Assembly: GCA_039197065.1 (NCBI GenBank)
Contig: JBCCUL010000005.1
Span: 62,001 to 126,000 of the forward strand
DNA length: 64,000 bases
Direction of reading: 5' to 3'
Source of the DNA: JANQPX01 sp039197065
Lineage (GTDB): Bacteria; Pseudomonadota; Alphaproteobacteria; Geminicoccales; Geminicoccaceae
Shown: piece by piece, positions 43,524 through 51,694 of the stretch
Numbering within the stretch: the first letter of the stretch is position 1
Layout of the letters: every line of letters starts with the position of its first letter
The notes under the pieces: model-generated
The model's input: only the letters and a program-made list of their open reading frames with translations
What the model was told of the DNA's origin: nothing
The model's database searches: none
Made by a program: the position numbers and the translations under genes

Positions 43524-43716
43524 TGGTGGCGTGGTGGCGTGGCTACCTCATTGACTTGCAGACGCCTTCGAAGAACGCGCCAGGGAGTTCGACGGTATGC
43601 CGACTTCTGTCGGGACCAAGTCGACAAAGGACCGCATAACTATGGAAAACCAGGCACGTTCTTCGAAGGCGCCCCAAAACCCATGAGGTGGCCATGCCAC
43701 ATGGCCATGCCACTAG
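43521..43716. repeat. CTAG-bounded inverted-repeat element (R2), second copy
   Basis: Arms of about 50 bases: GTGGCGTGGCTACCTC, TTGACTTGCAGACGCC and TTCGAAGAACGC on the left, and the complement of the same on the right, ending CTAG at 43713-43716. The terminal GTGGCRTGGCCA unit is duplicated in each arm. The CTAG supplies the TAG stop of the minus-strand oxygenase; the left end abuts the TAA stop of the acyl-carrier-like gene. Confidence 0.75.
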
Positions 43717-44345
43717 GCGGCGCGGCGGAAGGGGTTTAGTTTTTTCCAGAAGGCTGAGCGGCGGTGGCGCCGTTCGGACTGGCGCACTGCCGCTTCATCG
43801 GTGACCCAGTTCAGCTGCAGCACCCGACGAACGCCGTCGAAGGAACCGTGGCCATGCCAGGCATTCTTTCGGTTTCGAAAGCAGACCATGGAGCCGGCCT
43901 CCGGAGGCACCTCGGCGATCACATCGTCCAGATCTTCGCCGGAGCGGAGCAGCCGAAGCCGTCCTCCGTCGGAATCCCAGGTCTCGTTCAGATAGACCAG
44001 GACCGTGATCAGCTTCGTGTCGCTGTCGGTGTGGATCTGGCCGTCCTTCGCGCGGCAGCGTCCACGCACGGTGAGCGTGGTCGGGCGATCCGTGAGGTCC
44101 ATGTCGAATTTTTCCGCAAAGGCGTCGGACAAGGCTTCGCCCTGTAGCTCGTCGCAAAGGGCGGAAAACACCGGCCCATAGTCGAGCGCAATCAACGGAT
44201 AGCTGCCGCCTTTCTCGATCACCGGATAGTCGTCGAGAATCGCGCCAATCCGGTCCGCGCGCACGAAACCTGGGACTGTCAGATATTCGAACGGCTCGGT
44301 TGTAAGCGGTGCCTTCTTGAAGGCATCGATATTCAAAAGCGACAT
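43713..44345 (-). CDS. 2-oxoglutarate/Fe(II)-dependent oxygenase (prolyl-4-hydroxylase-like)
   Basis: A 210-residue protein of the 2OG-Fe(II) dioxygenase superfamily. The iron ligands are His105 and Asp107 in GQIHTDSDTKLITVLVYLNE, and the distal histidine is in NAWHGHGSF (His164 or His166). Arg173/174 in GVRRVLQLNW binds 2-oxoglutarate. The LYFNxxWxxxxGGxLRLL-like stretch (WDSDGGRLRLLRSGED) is typical of the P4H-like branch acting on proteins or small molecules. Start 44345 is chosen for its GAGG ribosome site. It ends inside an R2 repeat. Substrate unknown; modification of a secreted or carrier-bound residue is possible. Confidence 0.85.
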   Translation of the reverse strand: MSLLNIDAFKKAPLTTEPFEYLTVPGFVRADRIGAILDDYPVIEKGGSYPLIALDYGPVFSALCDELQGEALSDAFAEKFDMDLTDRPTTLTVRGRCRAKDGQIHTDSDTKLITVLVYLNETWDSDGGRLRLLRSGEDLDDVIAEVPPEAGSMVCFRNRKNAWHGHGSFDGVRRVLQLNWVTDEAAVRQSERRHRRSAFWKKLNPFRRAA

Positions 44346-44436
44346 CTTCAGTCCTCTTCGCCATGGCCAATGTCGCCAGAGACAACCACCGACATCGTCT
44401 TGCCGCAAGTCAGAAGCACGCTGCATGATCGAGCGC

Positions 44437-44465
44437 TTGCCCTCGTCCTGCACCCCGCCTAATGT
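44437..44465 (+). promoter_or_regulatory. Promoter of tRNA-Val
   Basis: TTGCCC (44437-44442), a 17-base spacer and TAATGT (44460-44465) form a good sigma-70 promoter ending 14 bases before the mature tRNA. Confidence 0.55.
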
Positions 44466-44479
44466 TCGCCTCGATCTTA

Positions 44480-44554
44480 GCGGGCGTAGCTCAGGGGTAG
44501 AGCACGGCGTTTACACCGCCGGTGTCGGAGGTTCGAAACCTTCCGCCCGCACCA
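44480..44554 (+). tRNA. tRNA-Val (UAC)
   Basis: A 75-base cloverleaf with encoded CCA. Acceptor GCGGGCG/CGCCCGC, anticodon stem CGGCG/CGCCG with loop TTTACAC (anticodon TAC), T arm with TTCGAAA. A run of six T follows at once and can serve as terminator. Confidence 0.95.
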
Positions 44555-44752
44555 GTTTTTTCCTACTGGACCTCGTCATCTGAAAGCGCGGCATCGACCT
44601 TGACGGAGCGATCAGCGGCATTGGGGCGTTGGGCACAGCAGCCGAAGAGGTAGGGCAGCGACGTCGTACTTCATTGAAGGCGTCGCCACACGAGGTTAGC
44701 AGCTCGTGATTCCTGCGCATGCGCCAGTTCACCAGGGTCGAAATTCCATCAG

Positions 44753-44803
44753 CTCTAGAACGGATCCCGATCGGATGTGATCGGGACACACGCTCTATCT
44801 CTC
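44753..44803 (+). repeat. R3 hairpin repeat, copy 1
   Basis: Core CCCGATCGGATGTGATCGGG flanked by a CTAGAACGGAT left part and an ACACGCTCTAT right part. It matches 53301-53348 in inverse orientation over ~48 bases with few differences. Confidence 0.7.
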
Positions 44804-44937
44804 TATTTCGCCGCATTTTCTTATCGAACTGCCGGTTCACCTGTTCGGCAAGAGCTCCAGCTGCCCTTTGCGCTCCGCTGTCCGGCACCGACGCCAAGAT
44901 CGACTGCCCCCAAAGAAAACGAACGGTTCACCCATTC

Positions 44938-45066
44938 TTAACCCGATTATGTCACGGTCATGACCTGGTCCATGCGATCCTGGGAGTCCGAGCCTCGCCC
45001 GAAATCACCCACCGGGCGGGCGGATTCCCAGGATCGCATGGACCAGGACGACATCGTTGCAGTTAA
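44938..45066. repeat. R1 palindromic element, copy B
   Basis: Bounded by TTAAC and GTTAA. The hairpin 44965-45046 has arms CCATGCGATCCTGGGAGTC and GATTCCCAGGATCGCATGG with perfect pairing over most of their length. Confidence 0.78.
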
Positions 45067-45262
45067 ACGTTCATGAAGATTGCGGAATAAAACAGAAAGC
45101 GATTGAAGGTTGAAGAATTCGCAAGTGGTTCGAGCCGGTTTTTTAGCTCAGAGCAAAGACGTCTTCCAACAGCTAAAGACTGCAGCCCCAGATCAACAGT
45201 TCTGGGCCAATTCTCCGCAGGCTTCGCTGATCGCTGTGTTTGGATCGGCGTCTGAGCGGTTT

Positions 45263-45943
45263 TCAGGCGGCCGTTTTTCGATCGTAACGACAGAGATCGT
45301 TGAGAAGGCAATCCGTGCAACGCGGGAACCGCGAGCGACAGGTCTTCTTGCCGAAACGCAGCAGCCACATATGGCTTTCCCGCCCCGCCCAATGAGGTGC
45401 GCGCGCTTCGAGGGATTTGGCTGTGTCGGCTTCGCTTCGGCCCCTTGCAAGCCCGATGCGGTTTGCGACCCTATGAACATGAGTGTCGACTGCGATCACC
45501 GCTTCGCCGAAGGAGAAGGATAGCATGATGTCAGCGCATTTCCGCCCAATGCCGGGAAGGCTCATCAGCCCCTTTCGGTCACGCGGCACCACCTCTCCAT
45601 GCTCCTCGATCAGCGCAGTGCAGAGACGCTTTAGGTTTCGGGTCTTCATGTTGTAGAGCCCGGCAGGCTTGATCGCCTGAGCGATCGCCTCGTCGTCCAG
45701 GGCGAGAATGCCGCCCGGCGTGTCGGCCAGCTCAAACAGTGCGTTTTTGGCTTTGGCGGTATTGCTGTCCCGACTTTGCGCGGAGAGAAGGCAGGAGACC
45801 AGGCCTCGGAACGCGACGTGATCGTCCTTGACCGTGGCTTTCGCCCGCCCGGGCGGCGATGCTGCCTTCAGCCGTTCGAATACGCGATCGACATCACCGT
45901 CATTCAGCAGGCCGGCGTCGACGGATTTTGCATGATTTTTCAT
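45263..45943 (-). CDS. Endonuclease III-like DNA glycosylase (Nth paralogue)
   Basis: A 226-residue HhH-GPD DNA glycosylase. The helix-hairpin-helix LPGIGRKCADIML carries catalytic Lys135, and AVDTHVHRV carries catalytic Asp153. The [4Fe-4S] loop is complete (Cys202, 209, 212, 218; C-x6-C-x2-C-x5-C). It is shorter and more divergent than the canonical nth at 53.4 kb (for example GIGRKCAD against GVGRKTAS), so it may repair a different set of oxidised pyrimidines. It has its own upstream region facing the CoA-transferase 3' end, and R1/R3 repeats lie downstream. Confidence 0.88.
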   Translation of the reverse strand: MKNHAKSVDAGLLNDGDVDRVFERLKAASPPGRAKATVKDDHVAFRGLVSCLLSAQSRDSNTAKAKNALFELADTPGGILALDDEAIAQAIKPAGLYNMKTRNLKRLCTALIEEHGEVVPRDRKGLMSLPGIGRKCADIMLSFSFGEAVIAVDTHVHRVANRIGLARGRSEADTAKSLEARAPHWAGRESHMWLLRFGKKTCRSRFPRCTDCLLNDLCRYDRKTAA

Positions 45944-45970
45944 GGAGAATGTTACGACGTCTCGACGGCT

Positions 45971-47296
45971 TCAGATCACGCCATCAGCCCGGAAAGCGGC
46001 AATCTCAGCCCGGTCATAACCGAGTTCGGCGAGGAGAGCATCGCTGTCGGCACCCAGTTTCGGCGGCGGGGTTTCAGGAGCCGGATCGCCGCCGCTCAGG
46101 CGAAAGCCGGCACCGGCGATGGCGATATCACGATCGGCGCCAGGCACATCGGCAAAACGCTTGAGCAGTCCCCTAACCTTGACATGCTCATGGTCGAGAA
46201 TGGCGGGCACATCCAGCACCTCTCCGGCCGGCACACCATGCCGGTTCAGAAGCGCTGCCCAGTCAGACGCCGGCTTCGAAGCGAGCTCGCGCTCCAGCTC
46301 GGCCTTGAGCACATAGCGATTGGCCTTGCGCGCTTCCCGCTCAGAAAAGCGCGGATCGTCGATGAGATCGGCTCGCTCCAGCAAGCGGCAGAGCGTTTCG
46401 AACTGCTCCTGCTTATTGGCGGCAATATTCAAGAGACCGTCGGCCGTCTCGAAACTGCCGGATGGAGCGGCCGTCACATTCTCATTGCCCATGGGCTGAG
46501 GCGCCACGCCGGCGACCAGCCAGTTCGAGACCGCCCAGCCCATCGACACCAAGGTCGAATCCAGCATGGCAACGTCGATATCCTCCCCCTCACCGCTAAC
46601 AGCCCGCCGATAGAGTGCGGCCGCGATCGCAAAGGCTGCGGTCATCCCACCGGTCGTATCCGCCACCGGATACCCCACCCTCAACCCCGCCCCCCCCGCG
46701 CGGCGGGGAGCGTTGACTTGACGGTGATCGGCCAGCTCGGCGGTGTCTTCCGCCTCAACGTTGGTGTCGGCTGCATCGGCAGCGTTAATGGCAGCACCCA
46801 AGTCCACCCCGGCGGCGGCTGCCGCCCCGGTAACGCTCATGACGCCGGCGAGGCCTTGGATGATCTGATCATAGGCGGGATCGTTTTTCAGCGGGCTGTC
46901 CTTGCCGTAGCCAGAGATCGCGCAGGTGATCAGATCCGGCTTGATGGCGCGCAGCTCCTCCGGCCCTAGGCCCAACCTGGTCATCACGCCGGGACGAAAA
47001 TTCTCGACCACCACATCGGCGCCCCCCACCAGTCGCTTGAAGATCGCCTTGCCGTCGGCAGCCTTCAGATCGAGGGTGATCGAGCGCTTGCCGGCATTCT
47101 GCGCCATGAAGGAGACGCCCATGAGGCGCGCGTTAAGCTCTGGATCGGCGCCAAGCTCGCGGGCGAGGTCACCAGTTTTCGGCCGTTCCACTTTGATGAC
47201 ATCGGCGCCGAGCATCGCCAGCTGATAGCAGCAAAACGGCCCCGCCAGCACATTGGTGAGATCCAGGACCCGAACACCTTCAAACAGAGCCGCCAT
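45971..47296 (-). CDS. CaiB/BaiF (class III) CoA transferase with an unusual insertion
   Basis: A 441-residue class III CoA transferase. The N-terminal signature is VRVLDLTNVLAGPFCCYQLAMLGADVIKVE, and AQNAGKRSITLDLK is near 65-79. The catalytic aspartate is Asp213 in GYPVADTTGG. Between VMSVTG (~157) and LRVGYP (~205) about 47 extra residues occur, rich in Ala, Asp and Glu (AAINAADAADTNVEAEDTAE); other members have only a few residues here. The DNA under the insert contains a run of C residues. The reaction moves CoA between acids and acyl-CoA; the substrate is unknown. GGAG precedes the ATG at 47296. The insert may impair or alter activity. Confidence 0.85.
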   Translation of the reverse strand: MAALFEGVRVLDLTNVLAGPFCCYQLAMLGADVIKVERPKTGDLARELGADPELNARLMGVSFMAQNAGKRSITLDLKAADGKAIFKRLVGGADVVVENFRPGVMTRLGLGPEELRAIKPDLITCAISGYGKDSPLKNDPAYDQIIQGLAGVMSVTGAAAAAGVDLGAAINAADAADTNVEAEDTAELADHRQVNAPRRAGGAGLRVGYPVADTTGGMTAAFAIAAALYRRAVSGEGEDIDVAMLDSTLVSMGWAVSNWLVAGVAPQPMGNENVTAAPSGSFETADGLLNIAANKQEQFETLCRLLERADLIDDPRFSEREARKANRYVLKAELERELASKPASDWAALLNRHGVPAGEVLDVPAILDHEHVKVRGLLKRFADVPGADRDIAIAGAGFRLSGGDPAPETPPPKLGADSDALLAELGYDRAEIAAFRADGVI

Positions 47297-47368
47297 GCTT
47301 TCACTCCACTTATCGACGCCTGTGCCGACAAGGCCCGATATCACACGCCGACAAATCCAACCGCCTTA

Positions 47369-47628
47369 GAGCCCGTTTTGGACGTTATCGGATGATTCCA
47401 ACCTGTTCCTGTCGAGATCAGGCAAGAAAGAGGCCGCTGACGACGCCTGGGCCGGCTGCAAGACGACCCTTCGGGTGGCATTGGCCCGTAAAAGCTCCCT
47501 CTCACGTCCGGCCTACTCCGTCCTTCGTCTCTTCAGCTACACCGCATCGCTTGGCTTCAAGTTCCTCGCATTCGCTCAAGGACAACGCCATGACATAGCT
47601 CCGACAGCTTCCGAAACGGGCTCTTAGC
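47369..47628. repeat. R4 MITE-like element, copy 1
   Basis: Begins GAGCCCGTTTTGGACGTTAT and ends CCGAAACGGGCTC, imperfect inverted ends, with a TTA on each outer side that fits a 3-base target duplication. About 260 bases with no transposase frame. Ends of this kind resemble IS5-family (IS427-type) elements. Confidence 0.65.
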
Positions 47629-47634
47629 AATTCC

Positions 47635-47784
47635 TTAACCAGATCTCGCTACCATGCCTGGATAATGACGGTCCATGCGATCGTGGGAATCGAAGCTCGA
47701 AGCCTTTCATGACCAGCGAGCGGACTCCCAGGGTCGCATGGACCAAGAAGCCAGAATGACAGGTTTTGACGAAGAAAGTGTTAA
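47635..47784. repeat. R1 palindromic element, copy C
   Basis: Bounded by TTAAC (47635) and GTTAA (47784). Hairpin 47670-47744 is more diverged than other copies (GATCGTGGGAATC left arm), with several mismatches. Confidence 0.7.
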
Positions 47785-47863
47785 CAGCTGGAACGCAGAC
47801 CTTCAGGCTCAATTCGCCAAACCGATCACCGCCAAGTTGGGTTCAAACTTATGGTCGCTTCTT

Positions 47864-48124
47864 TGAGTCCGTTTTGGACGTTATCGAGCGATTTCATCAT
47901 GTTGCCGTCGAGACCAGACGTAGAAGAGCTCGACGAGCGGTGCGGCCATCGGTCAGGGACGATGACGACGCATGAACCGACTGCGGCGCGATCCTCCGGA
48001 TGGCTTTGTCCAGTGCATCTGCGTCGTCCCTTGCCGCTACGGATGCGCCGCACCGTCTTGCTTCAGGCATCTGATCACGGATAACATTTTGAAATCACGC
48101 CGATAACTTCGGAAACCGGCTAAG
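47864..48124. repeat. R4 MITE-like element, copy 2
   Basis: Begins GAGTCCGTTTTGGACGTTAT and ends near GGAAACCGGCTAAGAG, matching copy 1 at both ends but diverged in the middle. It lies just upstream of the CueR-type copA promoter. Confidence 0.62.
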
Positions 48125-48269
48125 AGAAATCATCGAAACCGTGCACGAGCCTTGAAGCCTTTGGTCACCTGTGAGCAGCCCGGCCTTTCGTTGAGGCGCT
48201 TCTCGGGCATCGATGCCATCCGGTCGATCCGATGCATATAGGCGGGTTCAATAATTGCCGCTTGCCGCC

Positions 48270-48300
48270 TTGACCTTCCAGTGACTGGAATGATTATCCC
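48270..48300 (+). promoter_or_regulatory. CueR-type copper promoter of copA
   Basis: TTGACC is followed by a 19-base spacer holding the MerR-type dyad ACCTTCCAGTGACTGGAAT and a TATCCC -10. The 19-base spacer and sequence closely match known CueR operators. The cueR gene lies 2.8 kb downstream, and copA starts 30 bases after. Confidence 0.85.
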
Positions 48301-48330
48301 TCGTCACGCAATAGGCGAAGGGCTGGCAGA

Positions 48331-50784
48331 ATGGCCGTCGAGGACAGACTTCAGAACGAAGACATCATCAGAGATCCGGTGTGCGGCATGACCGTCGATC
48401 CCGGCCGGGGGAAACCCGTCCCGGATCATGACGGCAGGCGTTATCATTTCTGCGCCGAGCGTTGCCGCGAGCGCTTTTTGGATGATCCTGGAGCCTTCAT
48501 CGAAGCGACCGATCCTGTCTGTGGCATGACCGTCGAGCGTGCCGATGCACGTTTCATGGCCAAACATCGAGGCGGGCGCTTCTTTTTCTGCTCCGCAACC
48601 TGCCAGGAAGCGTTCGAGAGGGCGCCGGACGATTACCTCGCCGATGAACCCACCGAAGAGGCGCCGCCGGGCACGCTCTATACCTGCCCGATGGATCCCG
48701 AGGTCATCAGCGAAAAGCCGGATGATTGCCCGATCTGCGGCATGGCGCTCGAGCCGATGATGCCGAGCCTCGACGACGGCCCGAACCCGGAGCTGGTGGA
48801 CTTTAAGCGTCGTCTTCGGATCGGGGCGCCGCTGGCGCTGGCCGTGCTGGTCCTCGAGATGGGCGGCCATCTCGGCATCCCCTTCGAGCACTGGGTGGGC
48901 GCTACCGCCTATCGCTGGCTCCAGGCCCTTCTGGCCGCGCCGGTGGTGTTCTGGATCGGCGCGGCCTTCTTCAAGCGCGGCTGGGCCTCGATCGCCAATC
49001 GCAGCCCGAATATGTGGACGCTGATCGCCATCGGCACTGGCGCGGCCTTCGCGTTCAGCCTCGCCGCCCTTCTACTGCCGGGCCTGTTCCCCCTCGGTCT
49101 GCGCTCCGAGGGTGCTGGGCCGCCCATCTATTTCGAGGCCGCGGCCGTGATCATTACGCTCGTGCTGGTCGGCCAGGTCCTTGAGCTCATGGCGCGCGAG
49201 CGCACCGGCGATGCCATTCGCGCGCTTTTGAACCTCGCGCCGAAAATAGCGAGACGCGTCACCGACGGTGGCGATGAGGAGGTGCGGGTCGACGATGTCC
49301 GGCCAGGCGATCGCCTGCGCGTGCGCCCAGGCGAAGGCGTGCCGGTTGATGGCATGGTGGTGGACGGGAGCAGCGCCGTCGACGAAAGCATGATCACCGG
49401 TGAGCCGCTGCCCGTCGAAAAAGGCATCGATGATCGGGTCACCGGCGGGACGCTGAACAAAGCCGGCAGCTTCGTGATGCAGGCCGACAGGGTGGGCACC
49501 GACAGCATGCTCGCCAGGATCGTGGCGCTTGTCGCCAAGGCGCAGCGCACGCGCGCACCTGTTCAGGCCCTGGCCGATAAGGTCGCCGCCTGGTTCGTAC
49601 CGACCGTGGTCGGGATCGCCGTGATCGCCTTTGCCACCTGGCTTGCCTTCGGTCCGGCACCTGCAGTTTCCTATGCGCTGGTCGCTGCGGTCAGCGTTCT
49701 GATCATCGCCTGTCCCTGCGCGCTCGGCCTCGCAACACCGATGTCGATCATGGTCGCAACCGGCCGCGGCGCACAGATGGGGGTGCTGGTACGGGATGCC
49801 GAAGCGCTGGAGCGCCTGGCCAAAGCCGATGTGCTCGTGATCGACAAGACGGGCACGCTCACCGAAGGCCGCCCGACCCTGACCGATTGCCAGACAGCCG
49901 GTGGCCTGACGGAAAGCGAGCTCATCGCCCTTGCCGCCAGTCTGGAGCAAGGCTCGGAACATCCCCTCGCCGATGCGGTGCTGAGCGCTGCAAAAGAGCG
50001 TGGGCTTGCGCTTAGCCCGAGCACGGACTTTACCGCCGAGCCTGGCAGGGGCATTCGCGGCATCATCTCAGGCAAGAAGGTCGCTCTCGGTAATCTGACG
50101 ATGATGCAGGCAGAGGGCGTCGACCTATCGCCCTTCACCGAGGCTGCCGAATGCCTGGAGGCAGACGGCAAGACCGTCATGTTCGTCGCGCTCGATGGCG
50201 AAGCCGGCGGGTTGCTGGCGGTCGCCGACCGGATCAAGGAGACGACGCCTGATGCGATCCAAGCACTTGGCGCTGCCGGCATGCAGGTGATCATGGCGAC
50301 CGACGACAACCAGCGGACCGCGGCTGCCGTCGCCGATCTGTCCGGGATCGCCGACATCCGCGCCGAGGTCCTGCCCGAAGACAAGGCGGCACTCGTCAAC
50401 GAACTGCAGCGCCTTGGCCGCACCGTCGCCATGGCCGGCGATGGGGTCAATGACGCGCCCGCACTCGCCGCCGCCGATGTCGGCATCGCCATGGGCAACG
50501 GCGCCGACGTCGCGGTCGAGAGTGCCGGCATCACCCTGGTCAAAGGCGATCTTCGAGGCCTTCTGCAGGCGCGCGGGCTGGCGACGGCGACCATGCGCAA
50601 CATCCGCCAGAATCTGCTTTTTGCCTTCGTCTACAACGCCGCCGGCGTGCCTGTTGCGGCCGGCATTCTCTATCCGTCACTCGGCATCCTGATGTCGCCG
50701 ATGATCGCCGCGATTGCCATGAGCCTTTCCTCGGTGTCGGTCATCGGCAACGCGCTCAGGCTCAGAACATCCAGATTGGCGTAA
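48331..50784 (+). CDS. copA: Copper-translocating P1B-type ATPase with two YHS domains
   Basis: An 817-residue copper-exporting ATPase. Instead of the usual HMA domains the N-terminus has two YHS domains (DPVCGMTVD ~15-50 and DPVCGMTVE ~61-97) and a CPMDPEV...CPICGMALEP heavy-metal-binding motif (~116-140). Eight membrane segments follow, with the CPC metal site in IACPCALGLATP. The phosphorylated aspartate is in DKTGTLTEG, HP is in SEHPLADAV, and GDGVNDAPALAAADVGIAMG forms the hinge. It pumps Cu(I) out of the cytoplasm. The CueR box upstream shows copper control. GAAGGG precedes the ATG. Confidence 0.95.
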   Translation: MAVEDRLQNEDIIRDPVCGMTVDPGRGKPVPDHDGRRYHFCAERCRERFLDDPGAFIEATDPVCGMTVERADARFMAKHRGGRFFFCSATCQEAFERAPDDYLADEPTEEAPPGTLYTCPMDPEVISEKPDDCPICGMALEPMMPSLDDGPNPELVDFKRRLRIGAPLALAVLVLEMGGHLGIPFEHWVGATAYRWLQALLAAPVVFWIGAAFFKRGWASIANRSPNMWTLIAIGTGAAFAFSLAALLLPGLFPLGLRSEGAGPPIYFEAAAVIITLVLVGQVLELMARERTGDAIRALLNLAPKIARRVTDGGDEEVRVDDVRPGDRLRVRPGEGVPVDGMVVDGSSAVDESMITGEPLPVEKGIDDRVTGGTLNKAGSFVMQADRVGTDSMLARIVALVAKAQRTRAPVQALADKVAAWFVPTVVGIAVIAFATWLAFGPAPAVSYALVAAVSVLIIACPCALGLATPMSIMVATGRGAQMGVLVRDAEALERLAKADVLVIDKTGTLTEGRPTLTDCQTAGGLTESELIALAASLEQGSEHPLADAVLSAAKERGLALSPSTDFTAEPGRGIRGIISGKKVALGNLTMMQAEGVDLSPFTEAAECLEADGKTVMFVALDGEAGGLLAVADRIKETTPDAIQALGAAGMQVIMATDDNQRTAAAVADLSGIADIRAEVLPEDKAALVNELQRLGRTVAMAGDGVNDAPALAAADVGIAMGNGADVAVESAGITLVKGDLRGLLQARGLATATMRNIRQNLLFAFVYNAAGVPVAAGILYPSLGILMSPMIAAIAMSLSSVSVIGNALRLRTSRLA

Positions 50785-50839
50785 GTCCAGGCCGCTGGAT
50801 GCCGAAGCGGAGGATCATAACGTGAACGGTAATCTTTCA

Positions 50840-50991
50840 TTAACCCCGGGATGCCATGATGGCCGCCTGGTCCATGCGATCCTGGGAGTCGGTCCACGCC
50901 TTCAAGAAAACTCGCCGGGCGCAGATTCCCAGGATCGCATGGACCAGCAAACCCCGCTCTTGATAGACCTGTTCGGTGAAGAAGAGGTTAA
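50840..50991. repeat. R1 palindromic element, copy D
   Basis: Bounded by TTAAC (50840) and GTTAA (50991). Hairpin 50867-50947 with CCATGCGATCCTGGGAGTC and matching right arm. It lies between copA and cueR. Confidence 0.78.
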
Positions 50992-51107
50992 TCTGTCCCT
51001 GCCATCCTTCAGCCATAGCGGACATGGGGGATGTGGCCATGGCGATGACGTTCCGGGCGATTGCGTCACCTGGCGATGCGCGATGGGTTTACGGGAGGAG
51101 CGACATC

Positions 51108-51524
51108 ATGAACATCGGTGAAGCCGCGGCGCGATCCGGGCTGCCGGCCAAGACCATTCGCTATTACGGCGACATCGGCCTGGTGGAGCCCAGCCATCGC
51201 CAATCGAACGGTTACCGGGATTACGACGAGCAGGATCTGCACCGTCTGAAATTTGTGCAGCGCGCCCGCTCGCTTGGTTTCACGGTCGAGGAATGCCGCG
51301 AGCTGCTGGATCTCTATCGGGACCGTAGTCGGGCGAGCGCCGACGTCAAATCGATCGCCGAAAAGCGCATCGCCGACATCCGCCAGAAGATCGACGCACT
51401 GAAGGCGATGGAGACGACGCTTTCGCGCCTCGCCGAGGATTGCCAGGGCGATCATCGACCGGACTGCCCGATCCTGAATGATCTTGCCAGCGGTAGCGGG
51501 CAGCCGTCAGCAGGATCGAGCTGA
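51108..51524 (+). CDS. cueR: Cu(I)-responsive MerR-family regulator CueR
   Basis: A 138-residue MerR-type activator. The winged helix (MNIGEAAARSGLPAKTIRYYGDIGLV) is followed by the dimer helix. The Cu(I)-binding cysteines are Cys112 and Cys120 (CQGDHRPDC), the same numbers as in E. coli CueR. It should bind the box at 48270 and activate copA. A GGGAGGAG ribosome site supports the ATG at 51108. Copy D of R1 separates it from copA, so it is probably transcribed separately. Confidence 0.95.
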   Translation: MNIGEAAARSGLPAKTIRYYGDIGLVEPSHRQSNGYRDYDEQDLHRLKFVQRARSLGFTVEECRELLDLYRDRSRASADVKSIAEKRIADIRQKIDALKAMETTLSRLAEDCQGDHRPDCPILNDLASGSGQPSAGSS

Positions 51525-51694
51525 GGGCAAGCGGCGTCCATGTCCTTGCCAAAGCTGGAACCGCAGGATCATGATCCGATCGATCCGGTGGGCGGATATG
51601 ATGATCAAGCTTCAAGAAACGGTGTGCCGACCATTTCTCAAGCGATCTCGCATCTCACGCTGCTTGGCCACCGGGCCAGTCGTTGTCCACCACC

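Larger units (their letters stand above)
44555..45262. other. Gene-free region with R3 and R1 repeats
   Basis: No gene is supported in these ~700 bases. They contain an R3 hairpin repeat (44753-44803) and R1 copy B (44938-45066). The rest shows no conserved frame on either strand. Confidence 0.5.

Noticed and set aside
44511..44897. Minus-strand frame ending AEGFEPPTPAV
   Set aside because: This ending is the translated complement of a tRNA gene, a common false ORF; here it overlaps tRNA-Val.
47369..48124. Short open frames inside the R4 elements as transposase remnants
   Set aside because: None has a DDE-type motif or recognisable transposase sequence; the elements look non-coding.
48304..48891. 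Minus-strand 195-codon frame opposite the copA start
   Set aside because: It is antisense to the YHS domains of copA and has no independent start signal or family match.
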